The notes: generated by a model not told the origin, from the letters alone. DNA of 64,000 bases from Thermoplasmata archaeon (GCA_027314165.1 DAHVCH010000005.1:1-64000); one strand, 5' to 3'; numbered from the stretch's first letter, positions 33,048 through 42,375 are shown. Numbers and translations are program-made.

Positions 33048-33844
33048 TGTCGCCCCCCCGCGCTCCGCCCAGGCTCGCCGTCTTCAAGCTCGCGTCGTGC
33101 GACGGCTGTCAGCTCACGCTGCTCGATTGCGAGAACGAGCTGCTCGAAGTGACCCGACACCTGGAGATCGCCGACTTTCGAGAAGCCTCGAGCGCCGTGA
33201 TCGAGGGCCCCTACGACGTGGCCCTGGTGGAAGGGTCGGTCACCACCGAGGAAGACCGGCGGCGGATCCAGGAGATACGAGCCTCCTCCAGCAACCTGGT
33301 CACGATCGGGGCCTGCGCCACCGCGGGGGGCATCCAGGCGCTCCGCAACTTTGCGGACGTGGAGGAGTTCCGCAGGAACATCTACCCGAGCCCGGAGTAC
33401 ATTCGGGTGCTGGCCACCTCGACCCCCGTCCGGGACCACGTGCCCGTTGACGTCGAGCTCCGGGGCTGCCCGATCTCCAAGCACCAGCTGCTGGAGCTGA
33501 TCTCCGCCCTTCTGACCCACCGGGCCCCGGACCTTCCCCACGACAGCGTGTGCGTCGAGTGCAAGCGCCGCGGGAACGTCTGTGTGCTCGTCGCGCGAGG
33601 GACCCCGTGCCTGGGCCCGGTGACCCAAGCGGGCTGCGGCGCGGTGTGCCCCGCGTTCGACCGGGGCTGCTACGGTTGCTTCGGTCCCCAGGGGACCCCG
33701 AACGCGCCCTCGATGACCCACCGACTCCACGAACTGGGGATGTCGCGCGCGGAGGTCTCGAGGGTCTTCCGGACGTTCAACGCGGCGTCGCCGGAGTTCC
33801 GGCGTGCGAGCGAGGGCGAAGAGCGGGAGGGGGAAAGCGCGTGA
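33047..33844 (+). CDS. hydD: Hydrogenase delta (small) subunit (HydD-type)
   Basis: The 265-residue protein matches the small subunit of group 3 [NiFe] hydrogenases. The proximal cluster cysteines lie in [15 protein letters not shown] (C18 and C21), then [15 protein letters not shown], and [17 protein letters not shown]-terminal set of cysteines ([39 protein letters not shown]) supplies further [4Fe-4S] clusters. It carries electrons from the Ni-Fe centre in HydA to HydB. No Tat signal is present, so the enzyme is cytosolic. Its stop overlaps the hydA GTG. Confidence 0.93.
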   Translation: MSPPRAPPRLAVFKLASCDGCQLTLLDCENELLEVTRHLEIADFREASSAVIEGPYDVALVEGSVTTEEDRRRIQEIRASSSNLVTIGACATAGGIQALRNFADVEEFRRNIYPSPEYIRVLATSTPVRDHVPVDVELRGCPISKHQLLELISALLTHRAPDLPHDSVCVECKRRGNVCVLVARGTPCLGPVTQAGCGAVCPAFDRGCYGCFGPQGTPNAPSMTHRLHELGMSRAEVSRVFRTFNAASPEFRRASEGEEREGESA

Positions 33845-35136
33845 CGGAACGTACGGTCACGGTCAACTACATCGCCCGCGTGGAAGGGGAGGGAGCGCTT
33901 CGGGTCCGCATCGAGCGGCAAGCGGTCAAGGAGGTCGAGCTCCGCATCTTCGAACCCCCCCGGTTCTTCGAGGCGTTCCTGCGCGGTCGCTCCTACCTCG
34001 AGGCCCCGGACATCACCTCCCGGATCTGCGGGATCTGCCCGGTCGCGTACCAGATGAGCGCGAGCCACGCGCTCGAGAGCCTCGCGGGGATCGAGGTCCG
34101 AGGACCGCTCCGCAACCTGCGGCGCCTCCTTTACGCCGGGGAGTGGATCGAGAGCCACGCGCTGCACATCTTCCTGCTCCATCTTCCGGACTTCCTGGGC
34201 TTCCCGGACGCCGTCCACATGGCCGAGAAACATCCGGAGGTCGTGAAACAGGGACTCGAGCTCAAGCGGGTCGGCAACCAGGTGATGGAGGTCCTCGGGG
34301 GAAGGGCGATCCATCCGATCAACCCCCGGATCGGGGGGTTCTACCGCTGCCCGAACCGGGAAGAGGTCCAGGGGCTGGAGGCGCCGTTGGAGCGGGCGCT
34401 CGCCCTGGCGGAAGCGACCGCACGTTTCGTCGCGACGCTGCCCTTCCCGAACGTCGAGGAGGACTACGACTTCGTCTCGCTCCGGCACCCGGAGGAGTAC
34501 CCGATGAACGAGGGAAGGATCGTCTCCAGCTCGGGCCTGGACGTGCCTTTCGAGCGTTTCGAGGAGGAGTTCCACGAGCAGCAGGTCCCCTGGTCGAACG
34601 CCCTCCAGTCGCGGACGAAGGAGGGGCGGACCTACCTGGTGGGACCTCTCGCACGGTTCGCGCTCAACCGGGACCGCCTGACCCCGAAGGCCGCCGCCCT
34701 GGCGCGGGAGCTACAGGTCCCCGAGCCGGTGCGGAACCCCTTCCAGGCCATCCTCGTACGGTCGCTGGAGGTGGTGGTCGCGGTCGAGGAAGCGCTCCGC
34801 GTCGTTCGGAGCTACCACGAACCTCCCGAGCCGTTCCTCTCACCCCAAGCCCCCTTCCGCGGGGGCGTCGGCCGATGGGCCACGGAGGCCCCGCGCGGAC
34901 TCCTCTACCACCGGTATGAGGTGGGAGCGGACGGGATCATTCGCGAGGCGAAGATCGTCCCTCCGACGGCCCAGAACCAGGCCCGGATCGAGCAGGACGT
35001 CCGGCACCTCGTCGAGCGCTCGACCGGCCTGGGCGATGCGGAGCTTCAGGACGCGTGCGAGCGCTCGATCCGCAATCATGACCCGTGCATCTCCTGCGCG
35101 ACGCACTTCCTTCAGCTCGACCTCCAAAGGGACTGA
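33841..35136 (+). CDS. hydA: [NiFe] hydrogenase large (alpha) subunit, group 3b type
   Basis: The 431-residue protein contains both Ni-Fe ligand motifs: RICGICP (C63 and C66) near the N-terminus and DPCISCATH (C416 and C419) near the end. The residues after H422 (FLQLDLQRD) are the C-terminal peptide expected to be cut by the protease encoded next. It opens with [20 protein letters not shown], as in this family. H2 oxidation or evolution with NAD(P)(H) as partner is the known role of 3b enzymes, some of which also reduce sulfur. GTG 33841 overlaps the hydD stop. Confidence 0.95.
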   Translation: MTERTVTVNYIARVEGEGALRVRIERQAVKEVELRIFEPPRFFEAFLRGRSYLEAPDITSRICGICPVAYQMSASHALESLAGIEVRGPLRNLRRLLYAGEWIESHALHIFLLHLPDFLGFPDAVHMAEKHPEVVKQGLELKRVGNQVMEVLGGRAIHPINPRIGGFYRCPNREEVQGLEAPLERALALAEATARFVATLPFPNVEEDYDFVSLRHPEEYPMNEGRIVSSSGLDVPFERFEEEFHEQQVPWSNALQSRTKEGRTYLVGPLARFALNRDRLTPKAAALARELQVPEPVRNPFQAILVRSLEVVVAVEEALRVVRSYHEPPEPFLSPQAPFRGGVGRWATEAPRGLLYHRYEVGADGIIREAKIVPPTAQNQARIEQDVRHLVERSTGLGDAELQDACERSIRNHDPCISCATHFLQLDLQRD

Positions 35137-35149
35137 GGGGGGACCGTCC

Positions 35150-35680
35150 TTGACCGAGCGTGCCCGAACCCTCCCTACCGTGCGTCCGGTCGTCATCGGA
35201 GTGGGCAATCCCTACCGCTCGGACGACGGAGTGGGCATCGAGGTGCTCCAGAGGCTCCGGACCTCCGGAGGGGACGCGGCGCGGTGGGAAACGTGCACGG
35301 GCGAACCCACCGAGCTCCTGCACCTGTGGGACGGCGCTCCCCTTGCCCTGGTGGTCGATGCCGTGCGCTCGAAGGCACGGCCGGGGACGATCCACCGACT
35401 GGTCGTCGGGACCGATCCGGTCCCCCCCGGCAGCGGCATGGTGTCGTCCCATGGGGTCTCGCTTCCCGATCTGATCGGACTTGGCCGTGCGCTGGGCCAG
35501 ATCCCGCATCGCTTGGTCCTCTACGGCATCGAAGCGGTCAGCTTCGAGAACGGACGCGCGCTGTCCCCCGAGGTGGAAGAGCAGGTCCCGGAGCTCGTCT
35601 CCAGGGTCTTGTCCGAGGTGCGGGCGTTCCTCCCGGGGTCCTCCGAGGCGCCCGAAGAGGAGGGGGCCGCCCATGCATGA
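35150..35680 (+). CDS. Hydrogenase maturation protease (HycI/HyaD-like)
   Basis: The protein (176 residues from TTG 35150, with GAGGGGGG upstream; 166 from GTG 35180) has VIGVGNPYRSDDGVGIEVLQ with the nickel-binding acidic residues, then ALVVDAVRSKARPGTIHRL with the second conserved Asp, and VSSHGVSLPDLIGLGRAL with the conserved His. It removes the C-terminal peptide of the large subunit after nickel insertion. It follows hydA by 13 bp and overlaps the hypA start. Confidence 0.92.
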   Translation: MTERARTLPTVRPVVIGVGNPYRSDDGVGIEVLQRLRTSGGDAARWETCTGEPTELLHLWDGAPLALVVDAVRSKARPGTIHRLVVGTDPVPPGSGMVSSHGVSLPDLIGLGRALGQIPHRLVLYGIEAVSFENGRALSPEVEEQVPELVSRVLSEVRAFLPGSSEAPEEEGAAHA

Positions 35681-35987
35681 GAAGGTCCTCTTCCGGGACC
35701 TTCGCGAAAAGCTCGTCGAGGTCGCCGGGGGGCACCCGAACTCCCGCATCGTGCGTGTGCGGGTCTGGGTCGGGCCCTTGTCGCATGTCGACCCGACGAC
35801 CCTGCAGCGAGCCTGGGCCGAGATCGTCCAGGGAACGGCCGCCGAGGGCGCGTCGCTCGTCACCCAGGGCTCCACCGACCTCGAAGGGACCCACGCGGAC
35901 CGGGTCATCCTCTCCAGCGTCGACCTCGCGCCCGACGAGGACCCCCCGGTGTCGGTCGGCGGGGTGCACGACGGAGGACGAACATGA
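35673..35987 (+). CDS. HypA-like nickel chaperone lacking the zinc-binding motif
   Basis: The 104-residue protein starts MHEKVLFRDLREKLVEVAGG and continues RVRVWVGPLSHVDPTTLQRA, as HypA does; His2 and Glu3 form the known nickel site. HypA proteins of about 113 residues then carry a zinc ribbon of two C-x2-C pairs. Here that part (LEGTHADRVILSSVDLAPDE and onward) contains no cysteine at all. It may deliver nickel without zinc control or act with a separate zinc partner. The ATG overlaps the protease stop. Confidence 0.82.
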   Translation: MHEKVLFRDLREKLVEVAGGHPNSRIVRVRVWVGPLSHVDPTTLQRAWAEIVQGTAAEGASLVTQGSTDLEGTHADRVILSSVDLAPDEDPPVSVGGVHDGGRT

Positions 35988-36006
35988 ACGTAGGAGGGCC
36001 CGAACG

Positions 36007-36288
36007 ATGTGCTTGACCATTCCAGGCGAGGTGCGGCGTATCGATGGGCGGGAGGAGGCCTCTCGCACCGCGGAAGTGGACTTTGACGGGGTGATGCGCA
36101 CCGTCCGGCTGGTGTACCTGCCGGAGACCCAGGTGGGCGACTTTGTCCTGGTGCACGCGGGATTCGCGACCCGGCAGGTCAGCCCGGCGGACGCTCGGGA
36201 AGCCTGGAGGCTCGCGAGGGCCATGCGGGGGGAGAGGCCGCTCGCCCCGGGACCGTCCAACCCTCCGCGGACCGCCGCGCTCCGTTGA
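36007..36288 (+). CDS. hypC: Hydrogenase assembly chaperone HypC/HybG family
   Basis: The 93-residue protein begins MCLTIPGEVRRID; Cys2 is the residue that carries the Fe(CN)2CO group with HypD. The centre AEVDFDGVMRTVRLVYLPET and VGDFVLVHAGFATRQVSPAD is typical of HypC. It is 19 bp downstream of the hypA-like gene and is the last recognisable hydrogenase maturation gene here; HypB, D, E and F are not in the window. Confidence 0.93.
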   Translation: MCLTIPGEVRRIDGREEASRTAEVDFDGVMRTVRLVYLPETQVGDFVLVHAGFATRQVSPADAREAWRLARAMRGERPLAPGPSNPPRTAALR

Positions 36289-36318
36289 CCATTCTGGTCA
36301 ACTCGATTTCACGAACCT

Positions 36319-37011
36319 TTGACACCCTGGCCGCGACCATCGACTCCCATGCGCGTCATGGCCGCACGTCCCCGGTCCCCGACGATGGCCACCATCTCAC
36401 GAACGGACCCACCGCGTGTCCCACGACCGGGAGTGGGGTCCTCCAAGCTCCGGCGCACAGCCGCCGACGGCGACCTCGGGTTCGAGCTCTACCGGCAGCA
36501 CACCCTCCTGGTCATCCTCGGGACCTGCCTGCGACGTTCATCCGAAGGGACCCCGGACCACCGGGGACCCGACCTGCGCCTCGTGGAGCGGGCGCTGGAG
36601 GTCCATCGGGACTACGTCGTCCGTGTCCACTATCCGGACGTCGAGCTTGTGAACGGGGCGCTCGAAGCGAAGGCGGATCCCCGGGTCGCCGCCGCGCTCG
36701 TGGAGTGCAAAGCGGAGCATGCTCGAGCCCAGGGCTTTCAGAGGAGGACGAACGAGCTCCTGCGGACCGCCGGGACCGCGACCGACGAGACCGACCGTGC
36801 CCTTGCCAAGGCGCTGAGGGACGAGGCGGACCGTATGGAGCAGCATCTGACGCGGGAAGAGGAGATGTTGAACGGTCGCCTCAACGACGCCCTGACCCCG
36901 GCCCAGCAGACCCGTTTGCTGAACCAGATCCGCCGGTTCGACGCTCCCCGCATCGCGGCGGAGATCGCGGTCCTGGTCTGGGCCTCCGAGCTGGGGCCCT
37001 CGGCGGACTGA
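36319..37011 (+). CDS. Helical protein, possibly hemerythrin-like
   Basis: A 230-residue mainly helical protein. After a Pro/Arg-rich first 45 residues it shows ELYRQHTLLVILGTCLRR, LVERALEVHRDYVVRVHYPD, VECKAEHARAQGFQ and RMEQHLTREEEMLNGRL. The spacing of His and Glu resembles an HHE di-iron bundle with degenerate ligands. It lies 30 bp after hypC and 4 bp before the EamA gene. ATGs at 36349, 36358 and 36382 are equally possible starts. The function is unknown; oxygen or iron sensing near the hydrogenase is inference. Confidence 0.65.
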   Translation: MTPWPRPSTPMRVMAARPRSPTMATISRTDPPRVPRPGVGSSKLRRTAADGDLGFELYRQHTLLVILGTCLRRSSEGTPDHRGPDLRLVERALEVHRDYVVRVHYPDVELVNGALEAKADPRVAAALVECKAEHARAQGFQRRTNELLRTAGTATDETDRALAKALRDEADRMEQHLTREEEMLNGRLNDALTPAQQTRLLNQIRRFDAPRIAAEIAVLVWASELGPSAD

Positions 37012-37015
37012 CACG

Positions 37016-37999
37016 ATGACGGGGGACGGAAGCGCCAGCGCTCGCCGCTTCCTGGGGCCCGGCCTCCTGCTCGTGCTGCTCACGGCGGTCGTGAGCGGCG
37101 TGTCCACCTATCTCAACGCCTTCGCCGTCCAGGGGACCAGCTCTGACGCGTTCGTGACCGTCCGCAACGTCTCGGTGGCCATCATGATCGCCCCGTGGGC
37201 CCTGGCGGCCGGTCGGTCAGGGTTCTCGCGACTGTCGCGCTCCGACCTCCTCAAGCTCGTGACGATCGGGCTCGTCGGGGGCGCGGTCCCGTTCCTGCTC
37301 TTCTTCCATGGCCTGCAGATGGCGAGCCAGGCTCACGGCGGGCTCACCGCCTCCTTCCTCTACCGGACCCTATTCCTGATGGCAGGCGTCCTGGGGGTGC
37401 TCTGGCTCCGGGAGCGCTTCCGATGGTGGATGGCGCTGGGTGCAGGGCTGCTCCTGGGGGGCAACTACCTCCTGATGTCGCTCAGCTCCCCCGTCTGGTC
37501 GGACGGGAGCCTGTACGTGCTCGCGGCCACCGGCATGTGGGCGGTCGAGTACGCCTTGTCCAAGCGGATGCTGACGACCTTGAGCGCCGGCACCGTCGCG
37601 CTGGGACGGATGGGCTTCGGTGCGGTGTTCTTGGTCGGTTTCCTCGCCCTGAGCGGCCAGATGGCCCAGGTGGGGTCCTTCTCCGTCTCGCAATGGTCCT
37701 GGGTCGGGATCAGCGCGTTGATGCTCGCGCTTTTCGTCACGACCTGGTACTCGGGGCTCAAGCACGTCGACCTGAGCGTTGCGACCTCCGTGCTTGTCCT
37801 GGGCTTCCCCGTGACCTGGCTTCTGTCGGTCCTCCTCCAGTCGGCAAGACCCACGGAGATGGTCGCTCTCGGGGCCCTGGCGGTCGTCCTGGGAGTCGTC
37901 CTGATGGTCGGGCTCGCCCTCTGGCGCGAGATGGCGGGATGGCTCGCCCAGTCGCTCCGGAGAGGGACACGACCGCTAAGGAGAGAACGTGAGAGCTGA
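37016..37999 (+). CDS. EamA/DMT-family transporter
   Basis: The 327-residue membrane protein has ten hydrophobic segments in two halves, as in the drug/metabolite transporter superfamily. Segments include LLLVLLTAVVSGVSTYLNAF, LVTIGLVGGAVPFLLFFHGL, TASFLYRTLFLMAGVLGVLW with the family's L-x-R-x-x-F-L pattern, and EYALSKRMLTTLSAGTVALG. The end is basic (RRGTRPLRRERES). It follows the hydrogenase genes closely and overlaps the next gene by 11 bp. The substrate is unknown. Confidence 0.85.
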   Translation: MTGDGSASARRFLGPGLLLVLLTAVVSGVSTYLNAFAVQGTSSDAFVTVRNVSVAIMIAPWALAAGRSGFSRLSRSDLLKLVTIGLVGGAVPFLLFFHGLQMASQAHGGLTASFLYRTLFLMAGVLGVLWLRERFRWWMALGAGLLLGGNYLLMSLSSPVWSDGSLYVLAATGMWAVEYALSKRMLTTLSAGTVALGRMGFGAVFLVGFLALSGQMAQVGSFSVSQWSWVGISALMLALFVTTWYSGLKHVDLSVATSVLVLGFPVTWLLSVLLQSARPTEMVALGALAVVLGVVLMVGLALWREMAGWLAQSLRRGTRPLRRERES

Positions 38000-38747
38000 G
38001 ATGAAGGACGGGACCGAGCTCGGATGCCGATTCAGCCTCCCCAGCAGTCAGCTGGGCTACTGCGGTCCACCCGGGGCTCCCGAGGCGCTCTATCGCGCGG
38101 CGGTCCGTCACGAGGCCCACGGGGAGGCGCGGGGGGCCCTGCGCGGGTTCGAAGCGCTCATGCCCTACCTGGAAGCGATCGCGGACCGAGCCGGCCTCGA
38201 CCCCTTCGACCGGCGGGTCATGGAGGCGTACTGGATCGGGAACGATCTCCTGGACGGCTGGACCCCCGAGGACTTCTCTCGGGTCCTCGACGCGTTGGTG
38301 CTCCGCGGCCTCCCACGACCCGTCGCGGACGAGCTTCAGGACCGGCTGCCCCCGCATCCGCTCCCGCATCACATGTTCCACGTCGGCTTCGTGGGGGTCG
38401 GGCAGGTCACGGGCCACGTGGAGACGACCCTCGAGAACATCGAGTCGTGCCGACCCTCCTGGGGCACCGTGCTGTCCGTGGAAGAGGACCGAGCGGTCCT
38501 CCTCAGGACCAGCCTGGTCCACTCCAAGGGCCGTTTTGCCCTGGGAGCATCTCGACCCGCCCACGTCCGGACCGATCCCGGGCTTGCCCCCAAGATGGAC
38601 GTGGGTTCTCGCTGGGCCATCCACTGGGGGCTCGCGGTCGCCCCTCTCACTCGAGAGGAGGAGGGGCGTCTCGCGCGGTACACCTCCCAGTCGCTTGAGC
38701 AGGCCAACGCTTCCGCTGCGCGGGTGCCTCTCAGCACCCCGGCCTGA
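37989..38747 (+). CDS. Probable DUF6390-family protein
   Basis: The 252-residue protein begins GTELGCRFSLPSSQLGYCGP, which I associate with the DUF6390 family, members of which occur next to [NiFe] hydrogenases in bacteria. Other conserved-looking parts are VMEAYWIGNDLLDGWTPEDF, PHHMFHVGFVGVGQVTGHV and NIESCRPSWGTVL. No membrane helix or known catalytic motif is visible. It overlaps the EamA gene end and ends a run that starts with hydB, so it probably works in hydrogenase biogenesis or control. The family assignment is from memory. Confidence 0.65.
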   Translation: MRAEMKDGTELGCRFSLPSSQLGYCGPPGAPEALYRAAVRHEAHGEARGALRGFEALMPYLEAIADRAGLDPFDRRVMEAYWIGNDLLDGWTPEDFSRVLDALVLRGLPRPVADELQDRLPPHPLPHHMFHVGFVGVGQVTGHVETTLENIESCRPSWGTVLSVEEDRAVLLRTSLVHSKGRFALGASRPAHVRTDPGLAPKMDVGSRWAIHWGLAVAPLTREEEGRLARYTSQSLEQANASAARVPLSTPA

Positions 38748-38832
38748 CCTTGGGCCCTCGACACCCCGGGGCTGGAGCGTGGGCTGGCCCCGTGCCTCGT
38801 CTCACGGAGACCCGTCAACCGCCCTTGACCAA

Positions 38833-38841
38833 GCGTTTAAC
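38833..38841 (+). promoter_or_regulatory. TATA-like box of the gene at 38866
   Basis: GCGTTTAAC lies about 29 nt before ATG 38866, separating this gene from the hydrogenase transcript. Confidence 0.5.
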
Positions 38842-38865
38842 CCCCGACCACGAGAAGTAGCGGCC

Positions 38866-39657
38866 ATGACGACGGAGACCGGCAAGACGACCCCGGAGCC
38901 TCAGGACACGGCCGATCGCCGGGCGGCCTCGGGGGGGTCGGGAAGGCCGATCTCGGTGCGACGGCTCCGTAAGGAACTGGGCATCCAGAGCGCTCGTGAA
39001 GTTCGAAGGAGGTCCCGCTCCGAAGCGACCGCGCACCAGACCCTGGAGCCTGGGGGGGGAGAGCTGGAACGGCTGGTCGGTGAGCTGCAGACCGAGCTAC
39101 GCCGAGAACGTGCCGAGATCCTGGAGCCGCTCCTTCACCGATTCTCCGAACTCGGTGAGGCGCTTCGTGCGGGCCAACGGGTGCCTCCCGAGGTCATGGA
39201 CGACGGGCTCGCGCTCCTGGACCGGTACGTCCGACAGCTCTACGACGTTCACATCCGTCAGTTCGCGGAGGCCGGGCTCGACCGCCAGCACGAGGAGCTA
39301 TGCTTCCTCCCCATGGCCCAGATCGAAGGCGAGCCGGAGCGTGCCGAGCGGAGGATCGCGACGGTGCGTGCCCTCCTCTCGAGCTACAGGGCGGGGCTGC
39401 ACGGATCCGACCACCTCCTCGGGCTCGAACTGCGGAACGAGTCGATCGCGGAGCTCTCCTGGGAGGGGTACTCCGAGGACTACGCGAAGACCTGCATCCC
39501 GTCCCACCTGTCCCCCGAGGCGGTCGAGGACTGGAAGAAGGCGATGGAGGTCGCGAAACGAGAGTTCCTCAGCCTTCGTGCCGCCGTGCAGGGGTTCCTC
39601 ACCAGCAGCCGCGCGTGGCTGCTGTCCTCGCCGCCCGAGGCGACCCCGCATGACTAG
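38866..39657 (+). CDS. Hypothetical helical protein
   Basis: I do not recognise this 263-residue protein. The first 55 residues are charged and probably disordered. The rest is predicted helical from its heptad-like leucines: ERLVGELQTELRRERAEILE, VMDDGLALLDRYVRQLYDVH, RRIATVRALLSSYRAGLHGS and a final DWKKAMEVAKREFLSLRAAV. A DRQHEELCFLPMAQIEGEPE segment in the centre may be functional. It has its own TATA-like element and stands between the hydrogenase block and fhs. Confidence 0.7.
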   Translation: MTTETGKTTPEPQDTADRRAASGGSGRPISVRRLRKELGIQSAREVRRRSRSEATAHQTLEPGGGELERLVGELQTELRRERAEILEPLLHRFSELGEALRAGQRVPPEVMDDGLALLDRYVRQLYDVHIRQFAEAGLDRQHEELCFLPMAQIEGEPERAERRIATVRALLSSYRAGLHGSDHLLGLELRNESIAELSWEGYSEDYAKTCIPSHLSPEAVEDWKKAMEVAKREFLSLRAAVQGFLTSSRAWLLSSPPEATPHD

Positions 39658-39804
39658 CGGGGACCCCATAGCTCGGGGGTCGCCGGTCGGGAAGATGACC
39701 GCGCGCTGGTGCGTTTCCGCTGGCCCGCCCGAGCCCTCCTTGGCCACCTTCATGGGCCTCCCAAGGAACGCGGCCACGGACCCAGGGGTTGGTCAGAGGG
39801 AAGC

Positions 39805-41493
39805 GTGCGGCCCTTGAAGGAGGAGTCACCACCGGGAGGCAGGGGGGTCCGTCCCATCGCGGACGTGGCCCGGGACCTCGGGCTCGATGCGGAGCAGGTC
39901 CTGCCCTACGGAGAGGGGCTGGCAAAGCTCCCCGTGGACCTCCTGTCCACGATCGAACGGAACTCCCCGCGACGGGGGAAGCTCGTGCTGGTCACTTCGA
40001 TGACCCCGACCACCCACGGCGAGGGAAAGACCGTCACCTCGATCGGGCTGGCGATGGCGCTCCGCAAGCTTGGCTACCGGTCCACGGTGGCCCTCCGTCA
40101 ACCCTCCTTGGGGCCCACGCTCGGTCTCAAAGGCGGGGGCGCGGGAGGCGGGCGCGCGACGGTGGAGCCGGCGGCGCTCCTCAACCTCGGCTTCCCGGGA
40201 GACACCTCGGCGGTCACGTCGGCGCACAACCTCCTCTCGGCCCTCATCGACAACCACCTCTACCATCGGGTCGCCCCGATCCCCGACCTTGGGCGGATCG
40301 AATGGCCTCGAACGCTCGACATGGACGACCGGGCCCTTCGGGAGGTGCGTGTCGGGGTCGGAGAGGGGAAGGGTCGCGGTCCCGCCCGGGCGGAGTCGTT
40401 CATCATCACCGCCGCCTCCGAGGTGATGGCGATCCTTGGCCTTGCGCAGGACCACGTCGACCTGAAGAAGAGGCTCGGAAGGATCTTCGTGGGTTGGACC
40501 GGGGACTCCCACCCCATCTACGCAGAGGACCTGGGGGCGGCCGGGGCCATGGCGGCCCTGCTTCGTGATGCGCTCCGTCCCAACCTGGTGCAGACGAGCG
40601 AAGGGACCCCCGCGTTCGTGCACACCGGCCCGTTCGCGAACCTGGGCCACGGCACCGCGAGCCTCCTCTCGATCCGTATGGCCCGGGCGCTTTCCGAGAT
40701 CTGCCTCGTCGAAACAGGGTTTGGCTCGGACCTCGGCCTGGAGAAGTTCATGGACCTCGTCAGTCCCGTGGCGAAGCTCTCGGTCGACGGGGTGGTGGTC
40801 GTCGCGACCCTCCCGGCACTGAGGTACCATGGGGGAGTGGAGCTCGCGAAGGACCGGGAACCCAACACCTCCGCGGTTTCCAAGGGCCTCGCGAACCTCG
40901 AGAAGCACCTGGACAACGTGCGGCGCCTCGGGCTCGCCCCGGTCGTCGCGCTCAACCGCTTTCCCGGCGACTCGCCGGAAGAGGTTCGCCTCGTGGGAGA
41001 CTTCTGCGACCGGCAAGGCGTGGCCTGCGCCGACAGCACGGCGTACGCGGAAGGAGGCGCGGGCGCGCTCCAGTTGGCCGAGATCGTGCTGGACCTCACA
41101 CGAAAGGGGGGGGCCGAGGGGCACGCGCTCTACGATCCGGGGACCACGACCGCCGAGGAGAAGCTTGACCGCGTCGCAAGAGAGGTCTACGGGGCCGACG
41201 GGGTCGAGCTGGCTCCCGAGGCCAAGAAGGACCTCGAGGAGATCCGGTCGCTGGGCCACGGACAGCTCCCGCTGTGCATCGCCAAGACCCCCCTCTCCCT
41301 GTCGGATGACCCCCACGTCCGCGGGAGACCGAAGGAGTTCGTGATCCGGGTGCACCGCGTCCTCCCACGGACGGGGGCGGGCTACCTGGTGGCGACCACC
41401 GGCGAGATCGTCCTGATGCCGGGGCTCCCTAAGGCCCCCGCCGCGCTCGACATCGACCTGTCCCCCTCCGGAGAGATCACCGGGGTGCGCTGA
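39805..41493 (+). CDS. fhs: Formate-tetrahydrofolate ligase
   Basis: The 562-residue enzyme makes 10-formyl-tetrahydrofolate from formate, ATP and THF. It has VLVTSMTPTTHGEGKTVTSI (P-loop), RQPSLGPTLGLKGGGAGGG, FVHTGPFANLGHGTASLLSI, VETGFGSDLGLEKFMDLV and a GLANLEKHLDNVRRLGLAPV segment, all normal for the family (about 555-560). Start GTG 39805 follows GAGGGAA. The gene is more typical of bacteria, so transfer is possible. With PurT (58715) it gives the cell two ways to use formate. Confidence 0.96.
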   Translation: MRPLKEESPPGGRGVRPIADVARDLGLDAEQVLPYGEGLAKLPVDLLSTIERNSPRRGKLVLVTSMTPTTHGEGKTVTSIGLAMALRKLGYRSTVALRQPSLGPTLGLKGGGAGGGRATVEPAALLNLGFPGDTSAVTSAHNLLSALIDNHLYHRVAPIPDLGRIEWPRTLDMDDRALREVRVGVGEGKGRGPARAESFIITAASEVMAILGLAQDHVDLKKRLGRIFVGWTGDSHPIYAEDLGAAGAMAALLRDALRPNLVQTSEGTPAFVHTGPFANLGHGTASLLSIRMARALSEICLVETGFGSDLGLEKFMDLVSPVAKLSVDGVVVVATLPALRYHGGVELAKDREPNTSAVSKGLANLEKHLDNVRRLGLAPVVALNRFPGDSPEEVRLVGDFCDRQGVACADSTAYAEGGAGALQLAEIVLDLTRKGGAEGHALYDPGTTTAEEKLDRVAREVYGADGVELAPEAKKDLEEIRSLGHGQLPLCIAKTPLSLSDDPHVRGRPKEFVIRVHRVLPRTGAGYLVATTGEIVLMPGLPKAPAALDIDLSPSGEITGVR

Positions 41494-41561
41494 GGGGCGA
41501 TCTCGCCGGCGGATCCGACCGGGCCGTCCCGCTCACGCGGGGGCCGCAGCGAGGGTGCGCT

Positions 41562-42260
41562 TCATCCGGAAGCGGAGGGCAGCGCATCCTCGTCGTGCAT
41601 GTGGTGGACCTCCTGCAGCAGCCGCTCGATCTCGGCCTCGCTCACGGGGGCGAACTGACGGTACCACTCCGCGATGGAGTGGAAGATCCCGGGGACCATG
41701 GGACTGTAGACGCCGTCGGTGGTCCGGAAGAGGGTCGGGTAGGCTTCGGGAGAGACCACGCCCGCGCCGAGCAGCACCCTCGCCGGGCGTTCCTTGCGCA
41801 GCGTCTCGACCGCGAAACGGGCGGTCTCCCCAGTAGCGATGCCATCGTCCACCAGCACCACCACTCGGCCCTCCACCGACAGTCGGGGACGGCCGAGCGC
41901 ATAGCGCCAGGCCTGGCGCTCGAGCTCCTCCCGCTCGTGCAGGACGATCTCGTCCAGGTCGCCCGGGCTCACGCGCTGCGCCCGCACCACGTCACCGTCC
42001 AGCCGGATGGCCCCCGACTCTCCGATGACCCCCATGGTGATGTCCGGGTGGCGGGGGACGGGGAGCTTTCGCACGAGGAGGAGGTCCAAGGGGGCGCGCA
42101 GGACCCGGGCGACCTCGTACCCGAGCGGCACGCCCCCTCGCGGAAGGGCGAGCACGACCGGGTGCTCCTCGCGGAGGTGGCGGACCATGTTCGCGAGCAA
42201 ACGCCCGGCCTCGTGGCGATCTTCGAATGCCGGGGTGTGAAGCAGGCCCTCGGCCAGCAT
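41562..42260 (-). CDS. Predicted phosphoribosyltransferase (COG1926-like), second copy
   Basis: A 232-residue paralogue of the protein at 25734. It shows VVLALPRGGVPLGYEVARVL, LVRKLPVPRHPDITMGVIGE and the PRPP loop VVVLVDDGIATGETARFAVE. It is the third gene of a minus-strand run after the histidine kinase and the response regulator. An ATTACTAAT string (about 42294-42302) may be its TATA box. ATG 42296 is an alternative start. Confidence 0.87.
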   Translation of the reverse strand: MLAEGLLHTPAFEDRHEAGRLLANMVRHLREEHPVVLALPRGGVPLGYEVARVLRAPLDLLLVRKLPVPRHPDITMGVIGESGAIRLDGDVVRAQRVSPGDLDEIVLHEREELERQAWRYALGRPRLSVEGRVVVLVDDGIATGETARFAVETLRKERPARVLLGAGVVSPEAYPTLFRTTDGVYSPMVPGIFHSIAEWYRQFAPVSEAEIERLLQEVHHMHDEDALPSASG

Positions 42261-42375
42261 CTTCGCTTCCTCGCCGGCCGACGCAGGGCGCGGCATTAGT
42301 AATCGCGGTCAAGCTGGGCTGACCCAGCACCCGCGAGCTGCAGAGCGGCAGTACCACCGGGAGCGTCGCGGTCCA

